In this document: positions 8,596 to 17,132 of the stretch, one piece after another
Numbering within the stretch: the first letter of the stretch is position 1
How the letters are laid out: each line of letters starts with the position of its first letter
NCBI RefSeq assembly: GCF_022346995.1
Contig: NZ_JAKRNM010000011.1
Coordinates: forward strand, 91,691 to 155,690
Direction of reading: 5' to 3'
DNA length: 64,000 nucleotides
Source of the DNA: Paenibacillus sp. ACRRY
GTDB lineage: Bacteria > Bacillota > Bacilli > Paenibacillales > Paenibacillaceae
Made by a program: the position numbers and the translations under genes
Notes under the pieces: generated by a model
Told to the model about the DNA's origin: nothing
The model's input: only the letters and a program-made list of their open reading frames with translations
The model's database searches: none

Positions 8596-11500
8596 TTCGG
8601 ATCAGCCGATTTATAGAGGATATGTCACAGCACCAGTGGTTAGCGAAGGTGGAGCTGCCCGAATGGCACATGCAGAGGGCCAGATATATACGGCCAGGAG
8701 AATACCGGATGGAGCAGGAAGAAGCCTCTGTTCAATCTGTGAATCCCCTTCACAGCACACACGGAACGACTTATTTTATGAGCAAGCTCATTGAAATCCC
8801 TAGCGATTGGGAGGATCAAGCTATTGCTTTGACATTTGAAGCGGGTGGTGAAGGATTACTGAAGGTGAACGGCAAGCCGTATCACGGACTGGATCGCAAT
8901 CATTGGCTGGTCCCGCTTCCCCGAAGCCGGGTTGGGGCATCACCTCTGCTGGAGATTGAGCTGTATGATCCCATTCCGGAGCCCCACGATCCACTGAACC
9001 GCCAAGCGGTCATACAACCGCCGATTCGAGGAATAAGTACAGCCCTCGTACATATCAATCGTCCGCTGCAAAGCCTCATGTATAGCGTAACGGTGCTTGC
9101 AGAATCGCTAAAGGCATTGCCTGAAAAAGATCTGAAGCGTATTCGGCTGGTTCGTGTCATTCACCAAGTGATGGATGAGATGTACAACGAGCCGAAGCGG
9201 TGGGTTGAGCCAGCGTGGGTGCAGCACTTCGAACAATCGCTTGCACAGTCCGTGCAGGAGCAGGACCCGGAAGAACAACGGGATGGATTCATGCATCTTG
9301 TGGGACAGTCGCATATTGATATCGCATGGCTCTGGCCTGTACGGGAAACCGTGCGCAAGTCCAGCCGTACCTTCTCCACGATGTGTACCTTAATGGACGA
9401 GCATTCGGGGTTCGTGTATTCACAGAGCCAGCCTCAGCTATACGCCTTCGTGAAGGAGCATTATCCAGAACTCTACGAACGGATCAAGACTCGCATTGCC
9501 GAGGGTCGATGGGAGCTCGTCGGTGGCATGTGGGTGGAGCCGGATTTGAATATCCCGAGCGGCGAGTCCCTGGTGAGACAGATTTTGTACGGACAGAATT
9601 TCTACCAGAAGGAGTTTGGCAAGCGCTCAAGCATTGAATGGCTGCCGGATACTTTCGGCTACTGTGCGTCCTTGCCGCAAATACTTCGGCTTGCGGATGT
9701 TCCTTATTTCATGACCACCAAGCTCAACTGGAATGACACCAATGTGTTTCCTTACGACCTGTTCGACTGGGTAGGTATCGATGGTACCTCAGTGCTGGCG
9801 TATCTCAATCACGGGGTGAATGAGCATACCCGTCCCAAGGATGTGGATGAACACTGGCAATCCTATAAACAGAAGGATCTGCATCCGGAGCAAATGCTGC
9901 TCTATGGACATGGAGACGGTGGGGGCGGGGTTACGCATGAGATGGTCGAATTCGCGGAGCGTTCCCAGTTCATGGTGGGCCAGCCAATCAGCGCATTCAG
10001 CACGGCTCAGGCTTTTTTCGAAGGAATCTCAACCAATAATCCGACGCTGCCGAAATGGCATGGCGACTTGTATCTGGAACTCCATCGTGGAACATATACG
10101 ACCCATGCGCGAAATAAACGGAGCAATCGCAAGGCTGAGGTGCTCTATCGGGATGCAGAAATCTGGGGACAGTTTGCAGGGACTGAAGCAGAGCAGGTCA
10201 AGAGCAACCTGGACGAGGGATGGAAACTGATGATGCTTAATCAGTTCCATGATATTATCCCTGGCACATCCATTCCGGAAGCTTACGTTACGTCTGCGGA
10301 AGAGTACACGAGGGTGTTTGAACTGGGCACCTCAGCTCTGAACAATTCTCTCGGCAACCTTGCAGAGCGCATTGCAACCGATGGATTCGAAGGCATACCA
10401 TATGTCATATTTAACAGTTTGGGCTGGGAGCGCGGAGAAGTGGTGACCCTTAGCGGGGGTGCTGAACTCAGCGGCATGGCAGCGTTTGACCAGAACGGTA
10501 ATCGGATGGATTGTGATCTGGTGGAAAAGGAAGACGTACTGACCCTGTCTGTCGTTATCCCATCCATCCCTGCGTTTGGTTATACGACGATATGGCTTCG
10601 CCCAGACAAGCATTTTGCTCCGGCTGCATTGACGGAGGACTCTTTTCCTTCCATTTGGGAGACCCCATTTTATATGGTTGAATTCAACGAGATCGGCGAG
10701 ATCACAAGATGGTACGACAAATCTGTGGGTCGGGAGTGGTTGAAGCCAGGCGACAAGGCCAATGAGCTGCAATTTTTCCACGACAAGCCAACTTATTGGG
10801 ATGCATGGGACATTGATCCGAGGTTCGAATCTCAGCCTGCAGGCAAGGTACAGCTAATCTCGAAGGAGATTGTACAGCGGGGTGCAACCAAAAATGTACT
10901 GCGGTTTCGCTGGAAGTTGAATGAATCTGACATCAGCCAGGATATTGTATTTTATCGTCATCAGCGCCGGGTGGATTTCCAGACAAAAGTCAGCTGGAAT
11001 GAGAGTCATAAGCTGCTCAAGGTAGCATTTCCGGTAGATCTGGTGGCTGCGAAAGCAACGTATGAAATCCCGTTTGGTGCGCTGGAACGGCCGACACATA
11101 ACAACACCAGCTGGGAACAGGCACAGTTTGAGGTCTGCGGGCATCGCTGGGCGGATGTCTCCGAGGGCAATAGCGGAGTAAGCCTGCTGAATGATTGCAA
11201 ATATGGATACGACATCAAGGATCGGACAATTCGCCTGTCTCTGCTGCGTGCTCCGAAGTGGCCGGATGAACATGCCGATCAGGGCGAACATGAATTTACG
11301 TATTCATTATTGCCCCATCAGGGAGATTGGAGGGAGGCAGGTGTCGTCAGGCAGGCGATGGAGTTGAATCATCCGGTCCAGGCCGTTGCAGCAGGCCGGC
11401 ATGCAGGCATTCTACCTGCAGAGCATGCCTGGATTGAGTATCAGAGCAAGCATGTCATCCTGGATACGGTTAAGCCCTCGGAAGATGGTACAGGAACGAT

Positions 11501-11690
11501 ACTTCGTTTCTATGAATCGTCAGGTGGCCGGGAAACGGTACAGGCCCAGTGGAATGACCAGAACGTGGAGGCATCGATCGTCAATCTGCTGGAGGATAAG
11601 ATCGGTCCATTGGCTTCTCAGAAGGGCGTATTCGAGCTGACATTTAAACCTTATGAGATCAAATCCGTGAAACTTAGTCCTGTTGATTAA
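8592..11690 (+). CDS. Glycoside hydrolase family 38 alpha-mannosidase
   Basis: Retaining alpha-mannosidase of 1032 residues, normal for bacterial and lysosomal-type GH38 enzymes. An N-terminal beta domain (~1-230) precedes the catalytic barrel with the zinc-binding GQSHIDIAWLWPVRET, the nucleophile in LPDTFGYCASLPQ (Asp about 353), and HGDGGGG. A central three-helix region (HARNKRSNRKAE, LMMLNQFHDIIPG) and C-terminal beta-sandwich domains follow. There is no signal peptide, so it is cytosolic. ATG overlaps the GH3 stop (ATGA). It probably trims alpha-linked mannose from imported oligosaccharides together with the GH3 enzyme. Confidence 0.93.
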   Translation: MIRISRFIEDMSQHQWLAKVELPEWHMQRARYIRPGEYRMEQEEASVQSVNPLHSTHGTTYFMSKLIEIPSDWEDQAIALTFEAGGEGLLKVNGKPYHGLDRNHWLVPLPRSRVGASPLLEIELYDPIPEPHDPLNRQAVIQPPIRGISTALVHINRPLQSLMYSVTVLAESLKALPEKDLKRIRLVRVIHQVMDEMYNEPKRWVEPAWVQHFEQSLAQSVQEQDPEEQRDGFMHLVGQSHIDIAWLWPVRETVRKSSRTFSTMCTLMDEHSGFVYSQSQPQLYAFVKEHYPELYERIKTRIAEGRWELVGGMWVEPDLNIPSGESLVRQILYGQNFYQKEFGKRSSIEWLPDTFGYCASLPQILRLADVPYFMTTKLNWNDTNVFPYDLFDWVGIDGTSVLAYLNHGVNEHTRPKDVDEHWQSYKQKDLHPEQMLLYGHGDGGGGVTHEMVEFAERSQFMVGQPISAFSTAQAFFEGISTNNPTLPKWHGDLYLELHRGTYTTHARNKRSNRKAEVLYRDAEIWGQFAGTEAEQVKSNLDEGWKLMMLNQFHDIIPGTSIPEAYVTSAEEYTRVFELGTSALNNSLGNLAERIATDGFEGIPYVIFNSLGWERGEVVTLSGGAELSGMAAFDQNGNRMDCDLVEKEDVLTLSVVIPSIPAFGYTTIWLRPDKHFAPAALTEDSFPSIWETPFYMVEFNEIGEITRWYDKSVGREWLKPGDKANELQFFHDKPTYWDAWDIDPRFESQPAGKVQLISKEIVQRGATKNVLRFRWKLNESDISQDIVFYRHQRRVDFQTKVSWNESHKLLKVAFPVDLVAAKATYEIPFGALERPTHNNTSWEQAQFEVCGHRWADVSEGNSGVSLLNDCKYGYDIKDRTIRLSLLRAPKWPDEHADQGEHEFTYSLLPHQGDWREAGVVRQAMELNHPVQAVAAGRHAGILPAEHAWIEYQSKHVILDTVKPSEDGTGTILRFYESSGGRETVQAQWNDQNVEASIVNLLEDKIGPLASQKGVFELTFKPYEIKSVKLSPVD

Positions 11691-11912
11691 GGATTAGCCG
11701 GGCATAGCCTGGACAGCTTGGAACCTACACGGCAAATGACGTAAAAGGATATAAAAAGGTGCTGGATTGATATGTGACGGCGACTCATACTTTAGTTATG
11801 ATGAGGAAGAGTCAATGAAGATTTGCTTCTCTATCATTGACGTTCATATCATCTGATTATCGGCTCAGACAGTATCCTGTTTTGAAAATACCAATTCACG
11901 GGAGGACATGAC

Positions 11913-12788
11913 ATGACATTAACGAACAAGATCGGTGTAATCGTGGATAGCTTCGGCGTAGGTGTGCGTGAAGGGTTGAAAAAGGCCAAGGATGTGGGTG
12001 CTGAAGGTGTACAAATCTATGCGGTCAAGGGAGAGATGGATCCGGAAAATCTGTCTCCCGAGGCACGTAAGGAGCTAAAAAGCTATATTGATTCCCTAGG
12101 CCTTGAAATATCAGCCTTGGTCGGTGACCTGGGTGGTCACGGATTCCAGGTGAAGGAAGATAACCTATGGAAAGTTGAGAAGTCCAAGCGAATCGTTGAT
12201 CTCGCACTTGATCTGGGTACCAATATTGTCACGACCCATATTGGCATTGTCCCACATGACCCTGCCTCGGAGGTATATGCTACGCTGCACGCAGCATGCG
12301 AGGAGCTGGGTCAGTATGCGAAAAGTGCAGGGGCGTACTTTGCGATTGAGACAGGACCGGAGACAGCAGCTGATTTGAAAGGATTTCTCGATACCCTCTC
12401 AACGAATGGGGTTTCAGTCAATTTTGACCCGGCTAACATGGTGATGGTGACGGGGGATGACCCGGTTCAGGGAGCGCGGCTGCTGAAAGACTACATCGTA
12501 CATACCCATGTGAAGGACGGCGTACGACTGAAGGAAGTTGACCCAAGGGATGTATACGGTGCAGTGGGCTATGCGCCGATGGATCATGAGAAAATTGCCG
12601 AAATGGTATCCTCAGGAACGTTTTTCCGAGAGGTGCCACTCGGAGAAGGCGGAGTGGATTTTAACAGCTATTTCGCTGCCCTTCAGGAGATTGGTTATAC
12701 AGGGTACCTGACGATTGAGCGCGAAGTCGGCGATCAGCCTGAACAGGATATCCGCAAGGCAGTTGAATTTATCAAACAATACCGGTAG
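11913..12788 (+). CDS. Sugar phosphate isomerase/epimerase-like TIM barrel protein
   Basis: Member of the xylose-isomerase-like TIM barrel superfamily, 291 residues, usual size. Metal-site acidic and histidine residues fall in FAIETGPET, VNFDPANMV, VHTHVKDG and LTIEREVG, typical of this fold. ATG 11913 follows GGGAGGA by about 7 bases. A 222-base gap separates it from the mannosidase; in it GTCAATGA (11811-11818) and TCATTGAC (11834-11841) form an inverted repeat, so it may have separate control. The next gene is a paralogue 12 bases on. The exact sugar substrate cannot be assigned. Confidence 0.85.
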   Translation: MTLTNKIGVIVDSFGVGVREGLKKAKDVGAEGVQIYAVKGEMDPENLSPEARKELKSYIDSLGLEISALVGDLGGHGFQVKEDNLWKVEKSKRIVDLALDLGTNIVTTHIGIVPHDPASEVYATLHAACEELGQYAKSAGAYFAIETGPETAADLKGFLDTLSTNGVSVNFDPANMVMVTGDDPVQGARLLKDYIVHTHVKDGVRLKEVDPRDVYGAVGYAPMDHEKIAEMVSSGTFFREVPLGEGGVDFNSYFAALQEIGYTGYLTIEREVGDQPEQDIRKAVEFIKQYR

Positions 12789-12800
12789 GGAGCTGAGAAG

Positions 12801-13673
12801 ATGAAAGTGGGCCTGAGTACGTATAGCTTGTTGAACGATTTGAAGTCAGGCGAAATGACGGTTCTGGACGTGATCGACTGGATAGCGGCAAATGGCGGCG
12901 AGCATATGGAAATGGTCCCGTACGGCTACACGGTGGAAGATAACCCGGAGCTGGCTGATGCAATACGGGAGCGTGCCGCTTCCGTAGGCATTGAACTGTC
13001 CAATTATTCGATGCCAGCCAATTTTGTACAGGAGACGGAAGAGGCTTTTGAGGAAGAAATGGCCCGGGTCAAAAGGCATGTTGATGTTGTGCACCGAATG
13101 GGTGTCAAACATATGCGCCATGACGTGACGGCCTTTACCTTGCCGAAAGAAAACATGACCATTGCCTGGTTTGAGCAGCATCTGCCGCTCATGGTTCGGG
13201 GAAGCCAGATTATCGCGGACTATGCCGCACAGTTCGGCATTACAACGACGATTGAGAACCATGGGTTCAGTGTGCAGGCGAGCGATCGTGTGCAACGAGT
13301 GCTGCAGGCTGTGGACCGCCCCAATTTTAAAACGACGTTGGATATCGGCAACTTCATGTGTGTGGATGAGAACCCTATAATTGGTGTCATGAAGAATTTG
13401 CCTTACGCCTCCCTGGTTCATTTCAAGGACTTTTATTTCCGTCCATATGATGAACATCCGGGTGGTGGGGATTGGTTCACTACAACTCATGGTAATTTTC
13501 TGCGCGGAGCCATTGTGGGGCATGGAGATATCCCGATCCGGAAAATCGTGAAGCTGATCAAGGATTTTGGTTACGACGGCAACATCACGGTGGAATTCGA
13601 AGGCATGGAAGAGTGCAAGTCCGCATCCCGAATCGCAATGGACAACCTGCGCCGATTTTGGGAAGAGGCATAA
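12801..13673 (+). CDS. Sugar phosphate isomerase/epimerase-like TIM barrel protein (second copy)
   Basis: A 290-residue xylose-isomerase-like TIM barrel protein, distantly related to its upstream neighbour. Metal-site motifs include TTIENHGFS, TLDIGNFM, LVHFKDFY and ITVEFEGMEE. The start ATG has GGGAG 10 bases upstream and lies 12 bases after the preceding stop, so the two are co-transcribed. It is followed by an intrinsic terminator. It probably converts a monosaccharide or its acid/phosphate released by the glycosidases; this role is inferred only from position. Confidence 0.85.
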   Translation: MKVGLSTYSLLNDLKSGEMTVLDVIDWIAANGGEHMEMVPYGYTVEDNPELADAIRERAASVGIELSNYSMPANFVQETEEAFEEEMARVKRHVDVVHRMGVKHMRHDVTAFTLPKENMTIAWFEQHLPLMVRGSQIIADYAAQFGITTTIENHGFSVQASDRVQRVLQAVDRPNFKTTLDIGNFMCVDENPIIGVMKNLPYASLVHFKDFYFRPYDEHPGGGDWFTTTHGNFLRGAIVGHGDIPIRKIVKLIKDFGYDGNITVEFEGMEECKSASRIAMDNLRRFWEEA

Positions 13674-13700
13674 GGCAATCATTCGGTTTTATATTTCGGG

Positions 13701-13727
13701 GCCACTTTATATTAAAGTGGCTTTTTT
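13701..13727 (+). terminator. Intrinsic terminator of the isomerase operon
   Basis: Nine-base stem GCCACTTTA / TAAAGTGGC with a 3-base loop (13710-13712), followed by six T residues. Confidence 0.9.
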
Positions 13728-13898
13728 GGCTCTTTTTCACGATTGTATTCGTGCAATCCGGTTTGCAAGTGTTCTCACGGTAAAGCTAACATATATTGGT
13801 TTTGTGCAAGGATCAAGTGACGAGGATCACAAGTGTGGTATACTGAATCTATTCAGCCTGGAAATATACTGGCTATGGATAGGAGAGATCACTGATCT

Positions 13899-14135
13899 AT
13901 GCAGGTATTTGAGGACTGGAATCAGAAAGTGAAGAAGACATTTAACGCCACCAACCCCGAGGTTGTATTGACCGTTTCTGAAGCAGGCACGTTGCTTGGT
14001 TTATCAAAAGACCAAATGAAACTGTACGTAGACAAAAACAAGTTAACCAAGGTGCCCATTATGCGAAGCGTACATCGGTATTTGCTGCTGGAGAGCGAGA
14101 TTGCCGACATCGTCAAGAAGAACAAATCCATATAG
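13899..14135 (+). CDS. Small helix-turn-helix (excisionase-like) protein
   Basis: A 78-residue protein. Residues ~24-55 (LTVSEAGTLLGLSKDQMKLY) resemble the winged helix-turn-helix of MerR/excisionase-type small DNA-binding proteins, followed by RYLLLESEIADIV, a typical wing-plus-helix end. AGGAGAG precedes the ATG. A lone gene, with no integrase or other mobile genes nearby, so a chromosomal regulator is more likely than a phage excisionase. Target unknown. Confidence 0.6.
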   Translation: MQVFEDWNQKVKKTFNATNPEVVLTVSEAGTLLGLSKDQMKLYVDKNKLTKVPIMRSVHRYLLLESEIADIVKKNKSI

Positions 14136-14213
14136 TCCTTACATCAGCCATCTTACCGACATGAGTTCGGGAGGTGGTTGTTTTTGTTTATATACAAGAA
14201 AAGGAGGATAAAC

Positions 14214-14774
14214 ATGCTGAACCTGCTATCCAAATGGTTGTACAAATGGGTGAATTGGAAATGGGTTTTAATCGCGATCCTGATTTTTGCCGGTTTTATT
14301 GCATTCATTTTGCCGTGGCAAGCAGAACAGTCCGAGAAAGCAACGGGCGGAGGGGCATCACCGGATTCGTCTTTCTTGTATTCTGCCGATGATCTGTACC
14401 AAATGGCCGAACAGTACGGAGAAACAGGCCGGCGTGCTTATGTAGAGGCGCGATTCACCTTTGATCTCCTCTGGCCTCTGGCCTATCTGTTTCTGCTGGT
14501 GATGCTTATATCCATGCTCTATCGCGTGCTCCCTGTAGAGAGCCACTGGCGCAAAATTAACCTGCTTCCTGTTGGGGGCTGGGCTATGGATATGCTTGAA
14601 AATATAGGCGCTTCCGTTACGATGCTTCGTTATCCTGGACGTACACCCGTGATAGCCGAAATAACGCCGATCTTCACCCTCTTGAAATGGTGTCTGATCT
14701 ATGCCAGCTTCGCGGTACTCGTACCGGGAATATTGATTGTGTTGATGCATTATATCAGGAGAGTCCAGGGATAA
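14214..14774 (+). CDS. Unrecognised multi-pass membrane protein
   Basis: A 186-residue protein with about four hydrophobic helices: ~17-35 (IAILIFAGFIAFILPW), ~80-105, ~118-138 and ~155-180. I do not recognise a family. ATG 14214 is preferred over an upstream in-frame start at 14178 because AAGGAGG (14200-14206) sits 7 bases before it. The loop between helices 1 and 2 is hydrophilic and Ser/Tyr rich. No partner gene is evident. Confidence 0.7.
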   Translation: MLNLLSKWLYKWVNWKWVLIAILIFAGFIAFILPWQAEQSEKATGGGASPDSSFLYSADDLYQMAEQYGETGRRAYVEARFTFDLLWPLAYLFLLVMLISMLYRVLPVESHWRKINLLPVGGWAMDMLENIGASVTMLRYPGRTPVIAEITPIFTLLKWCLIYASFAVLVPGILIVLMHYIRRVQG

Positions 14775-14817
14775 GATCTGACCGGAAAGGGTATTGCTTT
14801 AAAGAGGAAATACCTGC

Positions 14818-14846
14818 TTGTCAAAGGACAACCTGTCCTATATACT
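14818..14846 (+). promoter_or_regulatory. Sigma-A promoter with palindromic operator candidate
   Basis: TTGTCA (14818-14823) and TATACT (14841-14846) have the ideal 17-base spacer. That spacer holds the perfect inverted repeat AGGACA-ACC-TGTCCT (14825-14839). A dimeric repressor bound there would exclude polymerase. It drives the VOC gene that starts 59 bases downstream. The regulator is unknown. Confidence 0.65.
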
Positions 14847-14904
14847 CATGTCGCAAGCGGCAGGAATGGTTGTCAAAACATGAGCTTAAGGAGATGAAGA
14901 ACGC

Positions 14905-15333
14905 ATGGCGATTAGTTTGAATGTATATCTTGTAACAGATGGAAACGGTAAGGAAGCAGTCGCGTTCTACAAAGAGGTTTTTAACGCAGAGGTGTTAGCG
15001 ATTCAGACATTCGGTGAAGGTCCGTCAAGTCCGGATCATCCGATTCCGCCAGAAGCCAAGGATCGCATCATGCATGCTTCTCTACAGATCGGGGGTTCTG
15101 TGCTCATGTTGTCGGATACATTCCCGGGCATGCCTCATATCGTTGGTAACAACATTAGTGTTACTGTGAATACGGATACCCCAGATGAAGCCAAGCAAAT
15201 TTTCAACAGACTCGAAGATGGTGGAGAGGTAAAAATGCCAATCCAGGAGACATTCTGGAGCCCGGCATACGGCATGGTTACGGACAAGTACGGCGTTCAG
15301 TTCCAAATTAGCTGTACACCCGGCCAAGCATAA
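14905..15333 (+). CDS. VOC family protein (PhnB-like, glyoxalase fold)
   Basis: A 142-residue protein of the vicinal-oxygen-chelate superfamily. The start ISLNVYLVTDGNGKEAVAFYKEVFNAEV and the end WSPAYGMVTDKYGVQFQISC match the PhnB-like subgroup (two beta-alpha-beta-beta-beta units). AAGGAG (14888-14893) precedes the ATG by 11 bases. It has its own promoter with a palindrome and a terminator, so it is monocistronic. PhnB-like proteins often bind small molecules, and some take part in drug or aldehyde handling; no substrate can be assigned. Confidence 0.85.
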   Translation: MAISLNVYLVTDGNGKEAVAFYKEVFNAEVLAIQTFGEGPSSPDHPIPPEAKDRIMHASLQIGGSVLMLSDTFPGMPHIVGNNISVTVNTDTPDEAKQIFNRLEDGGEVKMPIQETFWSPAYGMVTDKYGVQFQISCTPGQA

Positions 15334-15365
15334 CCATTTGTCTTCGCTCTATTCATAAAAAAAGC

Positions 15366-15413
15366 AAAGACCTCCACTGCCTGATTTTATCACGCGAGTT
15401 GGAGGTCTTTTTG
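15366..15413. terminator. Bidirectional intrinsic terminator
   Basis: Eleven-base stem AAAGACCTCCA (15366-15376) / TGGAGGTCTTT (15400-15410), A-rich on the left and T-rich on the right, lying between convergent genes. It can serve both the VOC gene and the gene ending at 15416. Confidence 0.85.
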
Positions 15414-15415
15414 GC

Positions 15416-16273
15416 TTAGACTTGCTTTTGAATCTTGGAAGGATTGTTGATCTTATAGGGCACCGGATTTCGAGTGAGCTTCTTCTTAATGATCTTTGCT
15501 TCAAAAGTAAGGACATCCCCGACTTCAAGCTCCTGCTTCTTCATCGTGGCACTATGGCTGGACCAGGCTTCACCAAGATCAACGTGATCAGGCTCGGTGA
15601 TGGCCACGCCTTCATAAACGATGACTTCATCATCATTGTCGGAGAAATGGTTCGGAACCGTTGTAAATTCCTTGACGACTGCAGTCATTTTCACTTTGCC
15701 TTCAGGCAGGTCAATCCTGACCGATTTCGCCTTGCTTGCCGTCTTCGCCTTCGGTTTCGCTTCACTGCTTGTCCCGCCTTGAGGACCAACATATTCCTCT
15801 ACGAGTCCATCCGGGTCACCTTTCAGTCCGGAATGGCTTCCCCCGGCATCGATGTCCATGTCATTCAGATCGGATGGCATACCGTCCGAATCGGATATGG
15901 GATCCACGGCGACTGAAGCAGTAACTGTATCGGCTACGTCCTCTGTCCGGGATGCGTTCAATGGCTCATTCGCTTTATCCGTTTCTGCTGCCGTCACGGG
16001 TCTCACATTGTAGCTCGATGCTTGCATCTCTTTCAGATAAGAGGGATGAATGCAGTGTTTCTGTTCATTATCCAGTTGGATGACTGCTGCCATATGATCG
16101 ACATAACCAACGATGGTACAGGGCGTGTTCAGTCCGTTTCCTTTATAGTAGAAGGTTTTGAGCTTGGTTGCTTTACCCGAAAGCAGGCCCCACTCCTGGC
16201 ACTTTTCAATGAGTTCCTCATCGTTGTCGAGGGGAATGTAATGCTGGGGTTCTATCATAAAAGCATATGTCAT
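15416..16273 (-). CDS. Unrecognised protein with central low-complexity acidic linker
   Basis: A 285-residue protein I cannot place. Residues ~1-80 form a folded-looking domain with aromatic and Cys residues. Residues ~85-170 are low-complexity and rich in Asp, Ser, Gly and Ala. A Lys/Ala stretch (PKAKTASKAKS) leads to a second folded-looking domain of ~95 residues rich in beta-type alternation, ending strongly basic (IIKKKLTRNPVPYKINN). The start at 16273 is chosen because GGAAAGGCGG (16283-16292, minus strand) lies 9 bases upstream; an ATG at 16306 has no good site. There is no signal or membrane segment. The acidic linker with a basic tail could suit a nucleic-acid contact, but that is a guess. 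Confidence 0.7.
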   Translation of the reverse strand: MTYAFMIEPQHYIPLDNDEELIEKCQEWGLLSGKATKLKTFYYKGNGLNTPCTIVGYVDHMAAVIQLDNEQKHCIHPSYLKEMQASSYNVRPVTAAETDKANEPLNASRTEDVADTVTASVAVDPISDSDGMPSDLNDMDIDAGGSHSGLKGDPDGLVEEYVGPQGGTSSEAKPKAKTASKAKSVRIDLPEGKVKMTAVVKEFTTVPNHFSDNDDEVIVYEGVAITEPDHVDLGEAWSSHSATMKKQELEVGDVLTFEAKIIKKKLTRNPVPYKINNPSKIQKQV

Positions 16274-16468
16274 TTCGTGATTCCGCCTTTCCAATTGTTT
16301 CTCCATTCATCGTTTCCAATTTACAATCAGTGTATCACAAGTATATACCCGGAGATGCATTTTATAAAAGTCGACCAAAGGCATACCTATGGTATAATTT
16401 TAGAAGAATACCGGACTGAAAATTGTTATAGAACCTTATTATACATATCCTCTGAAAGGATGATCATA

Positions 16469-17008
16469 ATGGAGAAAAAGGTGAATCCCCAAGCTCTATG
16501 GCTTGGGTTAGGTCTAGCACTCGGAGTGAGTATTGGTACGGCAACGGATCAGCTCGCGCTCGGCATTGCTTTTGGTGTGGCCCTTGGCGTCGTGATTGGA
16601 TCAGTGGTAAGCAAACGGGCGATTGCTGGTACGGAAGATATGTTGAAGGAACATGTCCGTGAACTCTGCAGACAGGAAGACTGGGAAGAGGCACTTCAAT
16701 CTTCGGAAGATCATCCCGTACTCATCCTGAAGCACAGTACCACTTGCCCGATCAGCGCTAGAGCATACCGAGAGTTTATGGCATTTGTGGGCTCCAATGC
16801 GTCCGATCCCAAACAGCAGATGGACTATCATATTGTCAAAGTCATCGAGAATCGCCCGCTCTCCCGCCGAATTGCGGAGGAAACAGAGGTACATCATGAA
16901 TCACCACAGGTGCTGCTCCTGGATCAAGGGCAGGTCATCAAGCATACATCGCACGGCAAAATCACGAAGAAGAGACTGCTGCAATGGGCGCAGAATCCGT
17001 TCGGATAA
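16469..17008 (+). CDS. ytxJ: Membrane-anchored bacilliredoxin of the YtxJ (BrxC) type
   Basis: A 179-residue fusion. Residues ~8-50 are a Gly/Ala/Val-rich double membrane hairpin (LWLGLGLALGVSIG, GIAFGVALGVVIGSVV). Residues ~65-178 are a thioredoxin-fold bacilliredoxin with the monothiol active site HSTTCPISARAYREF. Family knowledge: YtxJ/BrxC removes bacillithiol from mixed disulfides on proteins and is usually a soluble protein of ~110 residues. ATG 16469 is chosen because AAAGGA (16455-16460) lies 8 bases upstream and overlaps the alternative ATG at 16460. The anchor suggests action on membrane or envelope-proximal thiols (inference). Confidence 0.88.
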   Translation: MEKKVNPQALWLGLGLALGVSIGTATDQLALGIAFGVALGVVIGSVVSKRAIAGTEDMLKEHVRELCRQEDWEEALQSSEDHPVLILKHSTTCPISARAYREFMAFVGSNASDPKQQMDYHIVKVIENRPLSRRIAEETEVHHESPQVLLLDQGQVIKHTSHGKITKKRLLQWAQNPFG

Positions 17009-17022
17009 AGATCAAATTACCG

Positions 17023-17070
17023 ATAGACCCGTTTTCCTTCAGCCAATGGCGAAGAACGGGTCTATTTTTT
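17023..17070 (+). terminator. Intrinsic terminator
   Basis: Eleven-base stem ATAGACCCGTT (17023-17033) / AACGGGTCTAT (17055-17065) followed by a run of T. It isolates the bacilliredoxin transcript from the kdp locus. Confidence 0.88.
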
Positions 17071-17073
17071 ACG

Positions 17074-17132
17074 TTTTTTTTACACCCTGGCAGGGATTTC
17101 TTTACCCCCTTTTTACAGCGTTCAGGTATAAG
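17074..17132 (+). promoter_or_regulatory. Candidate KdpE-dependent promoter region of the kdp operon
   Basis: The stretch TTTTTTTACACCC (17075-17087) is, as I recall it, identical to the core of the E. coli KdpE operator before kdpFABC. A related CCTTTTTACAGCG follows at ~17108-17120, and a third TTTTACAC at ~17134. A -10-like TATAAG (17127-17132) lies behind a poor -35, as expected of an activator-dependent promoter. Presence of the motif is seen; its role is inferred from the E. coli site and from the adjacent kdpE gene. Confidence 0.6.

Noticed and set aside
16022..16468. 149-residue upstream extension of the bacilliredoxin
   Set aside because: Overlaps the opposite-strand gene and lacks a ribosome site; ATG 16469 has one.
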